Of a stretch of 64,000 nt of DNA, positions 53,773-63,262 are shown piece by piece. Source of the DNA: Butyrivibrio sp. MC2013 (GTDB lineage Bacteria; Bacillota; Clostridia; Lachnospirales; Lachnospiraceae); the NCBI RefSeq assembly GCF_000424585.1, contig NZ_AUKE01000004.1, positions 62,001 through 126,000 of the forward strand, read 5' to 3'. Every line of letters begins with the position of its first letter. Position 1 is the stretch's first letter. The notes below the pieces were generated by a model, which worked only from the letters and a program-made list of their open reading frames with translations, did not search any database and was not told where the DNA came from. The translations under genes were made by a program, and so were the position numbers.

Positions 53773-55578
53773 TTATTTACTCAGCTCTTCCATCTCGTCA
53801 AGGAGTCCCTCGAATACATCCAGTGCTGAATCTATCACAGCAGGGCTGGACATATCCACACCCGCGATCTTCAGGAGGCTGATAGGATCTGTGCTGCAGC
53901 CTGATGAGAGGAACTTCAGATATCTGTCTACTGCGCTCTGGCCTTCCTTCAGGATGCCTGATGCCAGTGTGATAGCAGCTGCAAAACTGGTAGCATACTG
54001 ATATACATAATAGTTGTAATAGAAATGAGGGATCCTTGCCCATTCGCTGCCAATCTCCTCATCTACTACCATATTATCGCCGTAATAGAGCTTGTTCAGT
54101 GCATAGTATTCCTTGTTCAGCTCTTCTGCTGTGAGAGTCTCCCCTCTTTCAACTATCTCATTGAGCCTCAGCTCAAACTCTGCAAACATAGTCTGACGAT
54201 AGAGTGTGGTACGGAACTGCTCCAGGAAATAGTTGATCAGGTATGCACGCTTTTTCTTATCCTCTGTCTTGGACAGGAGGTGTCTCATCAGCAGTACTTC
54301 ATTACATGTTGAAGCCACTTCTGCTACGAAGATCACATAATCAGAATATGCAACAGGCTGATTCTGGATAGACAGGTAAGAATGCATAGTATGACCTGTC
54401 TCATGGATCAGTGTGAACATGCTGTTAAGTGTGTCCTTGTGATTGAGCAGGATGTAAGGATGAGGTCTTGAACCTGCACCTGATGAATAAGCACCGCTCC
54501 TCTTTCCTTCATTCTCATATACGTCCAGCCATCTGTTCTCATAGGCTTCGTGTACCACCTTAAGGTAATCCTCGCCCAGGGGCTTTAATGCCTCGTATAC
54601 GATCTCCTTTGCTTCTTCAAATGTTATCTTCTCATCAGCATCAGCCACCATGGAGCTGTAGATATCGTACATGTGCAGCTCGTCCAGACCCATGAGTTTC
54701 TTTCTCAAATCCATGTATCTGTGCATGCTGCCCATATGTCTGTGAACTGAGTCTATGAGATTGTAATATACGCTTGTAGGTACCTCTGTCCTGTCCAGAC
54801 TTCTCTCGATATTTGAAGCATATTTTCTGGAACGGCTAAAGAATGTCTGCTGCTTGTAATGAGCATCCAGGATTGCAGCTGAAAGGCCCTCGTGCTCCTT
54901 CCAGGTCTTATAGAATGTCTTAAAGGCATTTTCCCTAAGGGTCCTGTCATTGCTCTCCAGCATAGGGATATATGTTCCCTGGGTCAGTCTGTGGCTCTTA
55001 CCATCCTTGTCAGTTACTTCAGGGAACTTCAGATCTGCATCACGAAATACAGATCCAATATTCTCAGCACCTTCAGACATCTCTCCTGCAGATGCAAGGA
55101 GCTTCTCCTCCGCTGCTGAGAGAGTGTGCTCCTTCATGTGTCTTATCTTGTCAAGAGCTCTCCTGTAAGCTTCAAGTCCCGGCTCTTCCTTATAGAACTG
55201 ATCCAGCTTCTCATTTGATATCTCCATGATCTCAGCATCAGAGAAGGATGCAGCACTGGATATCTTGGTCAGCAGGCCTACAGCCTTGCCTCTTCTGGCC
55301 TGATTAACAGAATTGGTCAGGTCTACATCAGCAGCCAGTGATGAATAACCATATAACTTGCCAATAAATACATCCAGGTCATCAGCTTTTTTAAACCAGT
55401 CAAGAAGCTTTGCACCGCTGTCTCCCAGATGTCCCTTAAAAGCTTCTATTTCCTCACAGATGCCATCTACCTTCTCGGCATCCTTGTCCCAATCTTCGGG
55501 AGTCTCATAGAGATCCTTCAGATTCCATGTATATTCCTCAGCTACTTCACTACGCTTTAAGATCTTATTTTCTTCCAT
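53773..55578 (-). CDS. pepF: Oligoendopeptidase F
   Basis: A 601-residue M3B peptidase. The zinc site is FTLIHETGHTMHSYL with the later glutamate in FVAEVASTCNEVLL. N-terminal helical domain WNLKDLYETPEDWDKD is typical of PepF. Cytoplasmic hydrolysis of oligopeptides of about 7-17 residues is the family role. The ATG at 55578 is fixed by AGGAGG; an upstream in-frame ATG has no ribosome site. Confidence 0.94.
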   Translation of the reverse strand: MEENKILKRSEVAEEYTWNLKDLYETPEDWDKDAEKVDGICEEIEAFKGHLGDSGAKLLDWFKKADDLDVFIGKLYGYSSLAADVDLTNSVNQARRGKAVGLLTKISSAASFSDAEIMEISNEKLDQFYKEEPGLEAYRRALDKIRHMKEHTLSAAEEKLLASAGEMSEGAENIGSVFRDADLKFPEVTDKDGKSHRLTQGTYIPMLESNDRTLRENAFKTFYKTWKEHEGLSAAILDAHYKQQTFFSRSRKYASNIERSLDRTEVPTSVYYNLIDSVHRHMGSMHRYMDLRKKLMGLDELHMYDIYSSMVADADEKITFEEAKEIVYEALKPLGEDYLKVVHEAYENRWLDVYENEGKRSGAYSSGAGSRPHPYILLNHKDTLNSMFTLIHETGHTMHSYLSIQNQPVAYSDYVIFVAEVASTCNEVLLMRHLLSKTEDKKKRAYLINYFLEQFRTTLYRQTMFAEFELRLNEIVERGETLTAEELNKEYYALNKLYYGDNMVVDEEIGSEWARIPHFYYNYYVYQYATSFAAAITLASGILKEGQSAVDRYLKFLSSGCSTDPISLLKIAGVDMSSPAVIDSALDVFEGLLDEMEELSK

Positions 55579-55678
55579 TGAATCCTCCTGTATAAGTCGT
55601 AAGTTGATCTTATTATATATATTATTTATATACAATTGTTACTATAATATAAAGCTTTCTATATGAACAGTTAATTAT

Positions 55679-55768
55679 ATGATGTAAGGGTCAAAAGTCA
55701 TTTCGATTCGAGCTTGCTCGAAATCGAATATGAATTTATGACCCGCAAAACATGAGCAAAGTAGCACG
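55679..55768. repeat. Interspersed palindromic repeat, copy R3
   Basis: Nearly identical to the first 90 bases of R1, one base differing near the start (GATGTAAGGG for GACGTAAGGG). It lies between pepF and the MATE gene. Confidence 0.9.
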
Positions 55769-55804
55769 ATTCTTTATTCAAGCAGCTGCCAATTAGAGAC
55801 AAGC

Positions 55805-57133
55805 TTATTTAGTTTTTACGAACTTGCTAAAATCCATTTTCAGATATACTGTTGCAAAAGCAATTGAGCTCAGCGCCCAGGTTATGGGATATACCATATT
55901 CACAAAATTAATGTTATGAGCATAGAGGCCGGTAACATAGAGAAAGCTCACTCTGATGATGCACCAGCATACCATCATGACAACCATAGGTACTACTGCC
56001 TTGCCCACACCTCTCATAATTGCTGCCATAGCATGTGAAAAGGCCAGGAGGCAAAAGAATAAGGAGCAGGTCCTTCCCTTAACTGTCCCATACCAGATAG
56101 CCAGCTCTGAGCTGCTGTCAAAAAGTGCCACCAGATCAGGTATAAATATATAGGTCAATACACCTATTAACTCCGCCAGTATCACTGCGCAGGTTACACC
56201 AAACCTTGCACCCTTCTTTGCCCTGGACAGGTTCCCTGCACCCAGGTTCTGACTGATAAAAGTGGTGATAGCCATGGCAAAAGAAGTGATAGGCAGGAAG
56301 GCAAAGCCTTCTATCTTGGTATAAGAACCTATGCCTGCCATAGCATCCTCACCAAAGCTGTTGATATAAGACTGTACTACCACATTGGCAAAAGCTATGA
56401 TGGAATTCTGAAATGCTGAAGGAAGTCCGTAGTGGAGGATCTTCCTGAGCATGGTCATATCAAATGCTATCTTGCCGGGAATGAGCTTGTAATCAGCATC
56501 TATTCTCATTAGCCTTATCATGCATAGTATGGCACTGACAAACTGAGATATAGCAGTAGCCAGAGCCGCAGCCCATACTCCCTGCTTAAAGCCGGCTATC
56601 AGGATCAAATCCAGACTGATATTGATAGCCGAAGAGATTATGAGATACATCAAGGGATGTCTGGAATCTCCCGACGCCTGCATAATGCCCACAAAGCTAT
56701 TATACATTACAAAGCCCAGTGATCCTGCAAAATAAAACCTCATGTAGATAACAGACTGAGGCATTACAGATTCAGGCACTCCCATCCATCTGAGTATGGT
56801 AGGTGTACAGGTCACGCCTATCACAGTCATGGCAAGGCCTACTACAAGGCCCATAGCCACAGCGGTATGCACAGCCTTTGAAGTCTTCACCGCATCCCTG
56901 GCGCCTATATACCTTGCTATCAATACTCCTGCGCCCATAGACAGACCTATAAAGAAGCCTATGAGCAGAAATATAAGCGAACCAGCGCTGGTAACTGCCG
57001 ACAAAGCAGATGTACCCAGCACATTACCTACTATGAGCGAGTCCGCCGTATTATATAACTGCTGAAAAAGGTTACCTACAAAAATGGGCAGTGCAAAGAA
57101 GGTCATCTTCTTCCACACAGATCCCTCAGTCAT
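55805..57133 (-). CDS. MATE family efflux transporter
   Basis: A 442-residue exporter with 12 membrane segments, of the MATE/MOP type: ALPIFVGNLFQQLYNTADSLIVGN and, in the second half, GLPSAFQNSIIAFANVVVQSY. It likely exchanges cations for drugs or metabolites. The ATG at 57133 is preferred because the sequence MTEGSVWKKM is the usual family start and AAGGA is near; a longer frame would begin at a TTG (57268) and add 45 hydrophilic residues. Confidence 0.9.
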   Translation of the reverse strand: MTEGSVWKKMTFFALPIFVGNLFQQLYNTADSLIVGNVLGTSALSAVTSAGSLIFLLIGFFIGLSMGAGVLIARYIGARDAVKTSKAVHTAVAMGLVVGLAMTVIGVTCTPTILRWMGVPESVMPQSVIYMRFYFAGSLGFVMYNSFVGIMQASGDSRHPLMYLIISSAINISLDLILIAGFKQGVWAAALATAISQFVSAILCMIRLMRIDADYKLIPGKIAFDMTMLRKILHYGLPSAFQNSIIAFANVVVQSYINSFGEDAMAGIGSYTKIEGFAFLPITSFAMAITTFISQNLGAGNLSRAKKGARFGVTCAVILAELIGVLTYIFIPDLVALFDSSSELAIWYGTVKGRTCSLFFCLLAFSHAMAAIMRGVGKAVVPMVVMMVCWCIIRVSFLYVTGLYAHNINFVNMVYPITWALSSIAFATVYLKMDFSKFVKTK

Positions 57134-57364
57134 CAGATCCTTTTCTGATGCTCTCTTTGCAGATCCAATCCTTTCAGATTCCTTATTATCAGAAGCGACT
57201 TTAGGGCTGCTATCATTTATATCTGATTCGAACAATTTATCACTATTATTCGTAACAAACCTCCACAATTATATTCCGCTTCCGTTCAAGCCTGTTTGTT
57301 CGCCCATCAGACTTTAGCATACTGCTGACAGCACACCTGCCTCTTGATGGCTTATTGCTACAAA

Positions 57365-57391
57365 TAGCGGCGAATAAACTATCCGCCGCTA
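57365..57391 (-). terminator. Terminator of the opp operon
   Basis: TAGCGGCG (57365-57372) pairs with CGCCGCTA (57384-57391), followed by TTTG on the minus strand, just after the last small gene. Confidence 0.75.
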
Positions 57392-57393
57392 CA

Positions 57394-57669
57394 TTAGAAT
57401 ACTATAAAGTCAAGGAACGCTATAAAGAGACCAAAGACAAGACCAAATAAAAGAGCCACCAGAAGTGCTGCCTTTAAGGCTGCCCATCTGTAGGCCCGTA
57501 CCTGCTCGGGGGTGAACTCATCACCCCCGTAGCCGGGTCCCTTTTGCATCGACATGTCGCCTGTCTTATCAGCCTTGTCTTTCCAGGGCTTATACCAGGG
57601 CATGCCATCCACATTCATATTTACGATGGTCCTGCCATCGTCTTCCTCTTCTTCAAATTCTTTTTTCAT
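57394..57669 (-). CDS. Small membrane protein of the opp operon, unknown
   Basis: A 91-residue protein with an acidic start (EFEEEEDDGR), a Pro/Trp/Lys-rich middle, and one C-terminal membrane segment (ALLVALLFGLVFGLFIAFLDF). It begins five bases before the oppF stop codon region, so it is translated with the ABC operon. I do not recognise a family. It may aid assembly or regulation of the transporter, which is speculation from position. Confidence 0.7.
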   Translation of the reverse strand: MKKEFEEEEDDGRTIVNMNVDGMPWYKPWKDKADKTGDMSMQKGPGYGGDEFTPEQVRAYRWAALKAALLVALLFGLVFGLFIAFLDFIVF

Positions 57670-57671
57670 TA

Positions 57672-58766
57672 TTACAGCTCGTCAGAAGAACCTTCGGTAG
57701 CTACTACTCCGTTCTTCTCTTCATGCTTCATCTTAGCCATGATCTCTTCAGCTCTTGCATCCTCTTCAGCATTATTGTAGAGGTGGCATGCGCAGAAGTG
57801 CTCAGGCTCTACTTCCTTCCACTCAGGAGCTGCATACTTACAGATCTCCTTGCACTCAGAGCATCTGGTATGGAACTTACATCCCTTAGGCGGATTAGCA
57901 GGGCTGGGAATGCTGCCCTTAAGGATGATACGATTGATCTTAACATCCGGATCCGGAACAGGTATAGCAGAGAACAGTGCTCTGGTATAAGGGTTCAGAG
58001 GATTGGAATAGATCTTCTCTGTGGGAGCGTACTCAACCATGTTGCCCAGGTACATAACACCTACAGTATCAGATATATGCTCTACTACTGACAGATCGTG
58101 AGAGATGAAGAGGTATGTAAGGCCAAAGTCATCCTGAAGATCTTCAAGCAGGTTGATGATCTGTGCCTGAATGGACACGTCCAGAGCTGATACAGGCTCA
58201 TCGCATACTACAAACTCAGGAGCCAGTGCCAGTGCCCTTGCGATACAGATACGCTGTCTCTGTCCGCCGGAGAACTCATGAGGATATCTGCTCTTATAGT
58301 AAGAAGGCAGACCACATACATCCATTACTCTGGTGATATAATCATCAAATTCGTTTTCAGGTACTATCTTGTGTTCACGAACTGCTTCGCCTATGATCTC
58401 ACCTACAGGGATCCTGGGTGAAAGTGATGAATAGGGATCCTGGAATACGATCTGCATCCTGGGACGGATCTTTCTCAGTTCCTCACGGGACAGAGAAAAT
58501 ACGTCCTGTCCGTCAAAGAGTACCTTACCGGATGTCTTCTCCTGAAGTCTGAGGATAGTCCTTCCGCAGGTAGACTTACCGCATCCTGACTCTCCTACCA
58601 GACCCATAGTCTGTCTTCTCTTGATCTTGAAGCTTACGCCGTCAACCGCCTTGACATTGCCTGTTGTGTGCTTGAAAAAGCCTGATTTGATAGGGAAATA
58701 TTTTACCAGGTTATCAACCACAAGGATGTCATCATTTTCGGTTTGAATATTGTTTACGTTTTCCAT
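57672..58766 (-). CDS. oppF: Oligopeptide ABC transporter ATP-binding protein OppF
   Basis: A 364-residue ATPase with Walker [16 protein letters not shown], signature FSGGQRQRICIARAL and Walker B VVCDEPVSALD. The C-terminal Opp-type cysteine region (CKFHTRCSECKEICKY) is present, which binds an iron-sulfur-type cluster in related proteins. Together with OppD it powers peptide uptake through OppBC. AAAAGGA precedes the ATG. Confidence 0.95.
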   Translation of the reverse strand: MENVNNIQTENDDILVVDNLVKYFPIKSGFFKHTTGNVKAVDGVSFKIKRRQTMGLVGESGCGKSTCGRTILRLQEKTSGKVLFDGQDVFSLSREELRKIRPRMQIVFQDPYSSLSPRIPVGEIIGEAVREHKIVPENEFDDYITRVMDVCGLPSYYKSRYPHEFSGGQRQRICIARALALAPEFVVCDEPVSALDVSIQAQIINLLEDLQDDFGLTYLFISHDLSVVEHISDTVGVMYLGNMVEYAPTEKIYSNPLNPYTRALFSAIPVPDPDVKINRIILKGSIPSPANPPKGCKFHTRCSECKEICKYAAPEWKEVEPEHFCACHLYNNAEEDARAEEIMAKMKHEEKNGVVATEGSSDEL

Positions 58767-58826
58767 AACTATCCTTTTATGTGTATATTCACATCAATTA
58801 TTTCTTAGATTTACAACTTACAGCTA

Positions 58827-60014
58827 TCAGATCAGCTTGCTGACATCAACAGACTGAGGATATCCCAGCTGCTCGCCCTCTTCAAAATATCTGTAGCAGG
58901 ATACTACGTGAGTATCACTGATCTTGAATTCCGGAGGATACTGACCCTTACACTTGTCACACTGCATCTCGCACCTGTCACGGAAGTAGCAATAGTTGGG
59001 CATATCAACAGGATTGGGAACTGATCCCGGTATGTTATAGAGCTTATCTACCTTCTTGCCCACTACAGGCTTGGACTTCATAAGGCCGATGGTATAAGGA
59101 TGAGCGGGATGATGGAAAATATCATCTGCTGTACCTTTCTCTACGATCCTGCCTGAGTACATTACTACTACGTAATCAGCCATACCAGCTACCACACCAA
59201 GGTCATGGGTGATCAGCATGATCGAAGCATTCATCTTGTCCTTCAGAGACTGGAGGAGCTCTAAGATCTGAGCCTGGATGGTAACATCAAGAGCTGTTGT
59301 GGGCTCATCTGCGATGATCAATGAAGGTGAGCAGGCAAGAGCTATGGCGATACAGATTCTCTGTCTCATACCACCTGAGAGCTCATGAGGATACATCTCA
59401 TATACGCCCTCTTTATTAGCGATACCTACCAGCTCCAGCATGTGCAGTGTATGTGCCTTGACATCTTCAGGAGACATCTCAGGATTATGGATCTGCAGCA
59501 CCTCATCCACCTGCTGACCGATCTTGAATACAGGATTCAGAGCTGTCATAGGTTCCTGGAAGATCATGGATATCTTGGCTCCTCTGATCTTCTCCAGTAC
59601 AGAGTTAGGTGTCTTTGCTATATCAAGCGCAGTTCCGTCACCCTGATTGAGTCTGATCTGACCGCCTACTACCTGACCTGAAGGTCTGGCCAGCAGCTGC
59701 ATCAGTGACAGTGATGTAACAGACTTGCCACATCCTGACTCACCTACGACACCAACTGTTGCATGCTTGGGAATACTGAAATTAACACCGTCTACAGACT
59801 TTACTGTTCCTACGTCTGTAAAGAAATATGTACATACGTTGTCAAATTCTACAACGTTGTTCTCATCCTTCATCTTGGTGGTGTAGAGCTTGGGATCCTT
59901 AATGGCATTTGCGCGCTCTTCTTCCAGCTTCTTGGTTACTTTTCTGTTAAATCTTGTTATCTTAAGGGACTCACGTCCTGATATATACGAACTTTTCTTC
60001 TTTTCTTCTGCCAT
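58827..60014 (-). CDS. oppD: Oligopeptide ABC transporter ATP-binding protein OppD
   Basis: A 395-residue ATPase with Walker [15 protein letters not shown], signature [15 protein letters not shown], Walker [13 protein letters not shown] and a C-terminal cysteine motif ([16 protein letters not shown]). A roughly 50-residue basic N-terminal extension precedes the domain. It lies between oppC and oppF. Confidence 0.95.
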   Translation of the reverse strand: MAEEKKKSSYISGRESLKITRFNRKVTKKLEEERANAIKDPKLYTTKMKDENNVVEFDNVCTYFFTDVGTVKSVDGVNFSIPKHATVGVVGESGCGKSVTSLSLMQLLARPSGQVVGGQIRLNQGDGTALDIAKTPNSVLEKIRGAKISMIFQEPMTALNPVFKIGQQVDEVLQIHNPEMSPEDVKAHTLHMLELVGIANKEGVYEMYPHELSGGMRQRICIAIALACSPSLIIADEPTTALDVTIQAQILELLQSLKDKMNASIMLITHDLGVVAGMADYVVVMYSGRIVEKGTADDIFHHPAHPYTIGLMKSKPVVGKKVDKLYNIPGSVPNPVDMPNYCYFRDRCEMQCDKCKGQYPPEFKISDTHVVSCYRYFEEGEQLGYPQSVDVSKLI

Positions 60015-60019
60015 GATAA

Positions 60020-62080
60020 TTACCTCTTAGCCTTAGGATCATATGCGTCTCTGAGACCGTCACCTACAAAGTTGAAAGCGATAACTGTCAGACAGATAAG
60101 CAGACCTACAGGTATCCATATGAACGCATAGTGAGCCATAGCACTGGCGCTTGATACTGAGTTGATGATTGTTCCCCATGTTGCAAGAGGATGCTTAACA
60201 CCAAGGCCCAGGAATGACAGAGTGGACTCTGTCAGGATGACACCACCGATACCCATTGTAGCTGTTACGATCAGCTGGGGAATAACATTGGGGATCAGAT
60301 GTCTGAATATCCTGTGGTTAACCTTGATACCGGTAGCCTCTGCAGCTACCATGAATTCCTGCTCACGAAGTGACAGGATCTGTCCTCTGACGAGACGTGC
60401 CACACCGGCCCATCCCATAACGCCCAGGGCTATCATCATGATGAAGAGACGCATATATGTATCCATACGAGCTGCATCCATCATAGCGCCCAGGATGATC
60501 ATGATAGGCATGGAAGGCAGACAGTAGAATATATCTACCAGTCTCATGATCAGGTTATCAACCCATCCGCCGTAATATCCTGCCAGGCCGCCCATGATGA
60601 CGCCCAGGAATATCTCCAGGAATACTACTACGAAACCTACCAGCAGTGATACACGTCCGCCATACATGATACGGCTCATAACGTCAAAGCCGTCACCGTC
60701 TGTACCAAGGATATGGGCAGCAGAAGGAGCTGCGAACATATCGATCACATAGTTGATCTGATTGGCCTTAATAACAAATTCACCTGTATCTCTCTGAGCG
60801 ATATCCAGATCGGCATCGTTATAGAGGAGATTACCATCCTCATCATAAGAATAAGTGCCATCAGCATCCTGCATAGGAAGCTTGTAAGTCAGGCTACCCT
60901 TCTGGCTGCCGCTCTCCAGCATCTCTGCTATCTTGTTCTCCAGAGCGATCTTCAGGTCAAAATCCATACTGTCTTCACCGGTATAACGTCTTACAGTGAA
61001 GGTACCAAACTCGGCATATTCTTCACCGGCTTCATCCTTGATCACAAGACCTGTGTTTTCTTCATTAGGAGCAATAGTATATGACTCTCCGTCTGCTTCA
61101 AAGGAGCCGTCTCCTGCTATTGCCATAAGAGCTGCGGCCTTGAAGCTGTCAGATACCTTAAGACCTGTTTCCATGGTATCAAGAGTATATCTGGTATAAA
61201 CCCTGGCTACACTTGCATCACCGGCTTCAAAGATTGTATAGTTGCCATCGCTTCCTGAAAGGCTATAAACCTTATCACCAAGAGTGAAGCTCTCACCTGT
61301 TGATGCAGCATTTTCAGCAGCTGCTGCAAATTCTTCGCCCAGGTCTTCTCCTGAATAATTAAGTCCGTCAGATACAGCTTCGATTGTAAAGGACTTTGCC
61401 TTGACCTTCTTAAAGCTGTACTCAACACCTTCATAAGTGAAGGTGCCGCCGGAACCTTTTACAGATGCCTTGGCAGCTTCTACAAAGCCTTCTTTGTCAC
61501 CTGATACAGGATTAGCTTTGAAATTAACTTCCTTCTTGATGCCGTCATACTCGCCCACTTCAACCTTCACATTACCGATTGTTGCAACCTGAGTGAGGCT
61601 GGCAGCTGATATGGAATAGATCTCGTCAGCTTCCTTTCTGATGATGAAGCTTCCCTTGTCATTCACAACTGACATCTCAGCTATATCATCAGCGATCATG
61701 CTCTTGATATTGGAGTTCATAGCATTGAGGACTTTATTGTCTACTTCTAAGCTATCATCTACGACATAACCGTTATATGTGGCATTCTCTTTGGCCAGAG
61801 CGTAGTTTACATTGATCTCATCATATTTGTAGAAGATATCCTTCTGACCATAACCGTATACAATAGGTCCCAGGAAGGAGAATATGAAGAGGATGATCAG
61901 AGTAACTGATCCAAATACTGCCAGTCTGTTTCTGACAAACCTCTTAAATACCTGCCTTCCGGGAGACAGTACTTTAACACGGGCAACGTCATCAAGCTTT
62001 AGCTCTTCGTCCCCGGCCTTTTTCGCTTTTTGCGTTTTCTCACGCTCTTTTAATACTTCATTAAGATTATAACTGGACAT
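60020..62080 (-). CDS. oppC: OppC permease with a large extracytoplasmic insertion
   Basis: A 686-residue permease, about twice the usual 300-350. After a cytoplasmic start and TM1 (AVFGSVTLIILFIFSFLGPIVYG), about 370 residues of hydrophilic sequence precede the normal OppC core (ILGTDGDGFDVMSRIMYGGRVSLL). The core carries the EAA motif (VAAEATGIKVNHRIFRHLIP) and five further membrane segments. The insert contains repeated units of the type GSFxxxGxxYxI about 60-90 residues apart. It lies on the outer side, near OppA, and could bind substrate or the receptor, which is unproved. The ATG at 62080 is preferred. Confidence 0.9.
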   Translation of the reverse strand: MSSYNLNEVLKEREKTQKAKKAGDEELKLDDVARVKVLSPGRQVFKRFVRNRLAVFGSVTLIILFIFSFLGPIVYGYGQKDIFYKYDEINVNYALAKENATYNGYVVDDSLEVDNKVLNAMNSNIKSMIADDIAEMSVVNDKGSFIIRKEADEIYSISAASLTQVATIGNVKVEVGEYDGIKKEVNFKANPVSGDKEGFVEAAKASVKGSGGTFTYEGVEYSFKKVKAKSFTIEAVSDGLNYSGEDLGEEFAAAAENAASTGESFTLGDKVYSLSGSDGNYTIFEAGDASVARVYTRYTLDTMETGLKVSDSFKAAALMAIAGDGSFEADGESYTIAPNEENTGLVIKDEAGEEYAEFGTFTVRRYTGEDSMDFDLKIALENKIAEMLESGSQKGSLTYKLPMQDADGTYSYDEDGNLLYNDADLDIAQRDTGEFVIKANQINYVIDMFAAPSAAHILGTDGDGFDVMSRIMYGGRVSLLVGFVVVFLEIFLGVIMGGLAGYYGGWVDNLIMRLVDIFYCLPSMPIMIILGAMMDAARMDTYMRLFIMMIALGVMGWAGVARLVRGQILSLREQEFMVAAEATGIKVNHRIFRHLIPNVIPQLIVTATMGIGGVILTESTLSFLGLGVKHPLATWGTIINSVSSASAMAHYAFIWIPVGLLICLTVIAFNFVGDGLRDAYDPKAKR

Positions 62081-62180
62081 TGTTTTTACCTGTCTGTTTC
62101 TAATTATGTTTTTATTCTTGCAATATTTATTCAAGAATAATTTGTATTTTGGATAATAGATCCAAAAGGTCAATTTATAG

Positions 62181-63170
62181 TTAGCTCAAACGTACGCGAG
62201 GATCTACCACAGCGTAAAGGAGATCTGAGATCAGATTTCCCAGGAGCGTCAGTATCGAAATAAATGTAAGATAGAACATTGTAAAAGGTATATCAGCCTG
62301 GGTCATGGATGAATATGACGCATAACCGATTCCTCTGATAGAGAACAGTGTCTCTGTGATCAGCGCGCCGGCAAAAAGTCCGGGCAGTGATCCGCCAAGT
62401 GTAGTAACAAGGGGAATAAGTGTATTCCTGAATGCATGGTAATTGATAACCTTCTTTTCAGGCACACCCTTTGCTCTTGCTGTTCTGATATAGTCAGCAT
62501 TTAATACTTCCAGCATGTTGGTCCTGGTATAACGCATAAGACCACCGATACTGATGATAATGATAGTTATGCAAGGCAGGATGAAATGCTTTGCCACATC
62601 CAATATCTGACCGGTTCTTGACAGATTCATATAATTACGTCCCTGCATACCGGAGAGATCAAACCAGCCCAGCTTAACTGAGAATACGTATTTCAATATT
62701 GTCGCTATAAAGAAAGTGGGCATTGAAATACATACCATAGAAATAACTGATGTAAAATAGTCTGTAAAGCTATACTGCTTCTTGGCAGCAGTGATTCCAA
62801 GGGGAATCGCAATGATGATCTCGAAAATAAATGAAACGAGTCCCAGGATAAAGCTAAACCATACTGTTTCATGAAATTCCTGTGTAACAGGCTTGGTCCA
62901 TGCCCAGCTATCGCCCCACTTACCTGTGATCGCATTGGACAACCATACGAAGTAACCTCTGATCACTCCCTTGTCCATACCGTACTGTGCATTAAGGTCT
63001 TCCAGCCATTCCGAGTAACTCTTACCTGCGCCTGGACGGGAGGCAAGCTCTCTGGCCTTTTGTTCAATATAACCCGAAGGCATATTGGACATAAGCAGAT
63101 ATACTAAAAACATTACAAAAAACAAAATGAGAACGCTGTATAATATGCGTCTTAGGGTATATTTGAACAT
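62181..63170 (-). CDS. oppB: Oligopeptide ABC permease OppB
   Basis: A 329-residue permease with an N-terminal membrane segment (FKYTLRRILYSVLILFFVMF), a Y..KV-type long loop, and the EAA motif (VLNADYIRTARAKGVPEKKV). It pairs with OppC. The ATG at 63170 has AAAAGG about 5 bases ahead; a longer frame adds six residues. Confidence 0.94.
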   Translation of the reverse strand: MFKYTLRRILYSVLILFFVMFLVYLLMSNMPSGYIEQKARELASRPGAGKSYSEWLEDLNAQYGMDKGVIRGYFVWLSNAITGKWGDSWAWTKPVTQEFHETVWFSFILGLVSFIFEIIIAIPLGITAAKKQYSFTDYFTSVISMVCISMPTFFIATILKYVFSVKLGWFDLSGMQGRNYMNLSRTGQILDVAKHFILPCITIIIISIGGLMRYTRTNMLEVLNADYIRTARAKGVPEKKVINYHAFRNTLIPLVTTLGGSLPGLFAGALITETLFSIRGIGYASYSSMTQADIPFTMFYLTFISILTLLGNLISDLLYAVVDPRVRLS

Positions 63171-63262
63171 TTCGCACCTTTTAATCATGAAAATAGCGGG
63201 AGGAGAATAAACATCCTCCCGCTTTTTCTATTTTTTAATATTACTAAATTTCTACAACTGAT

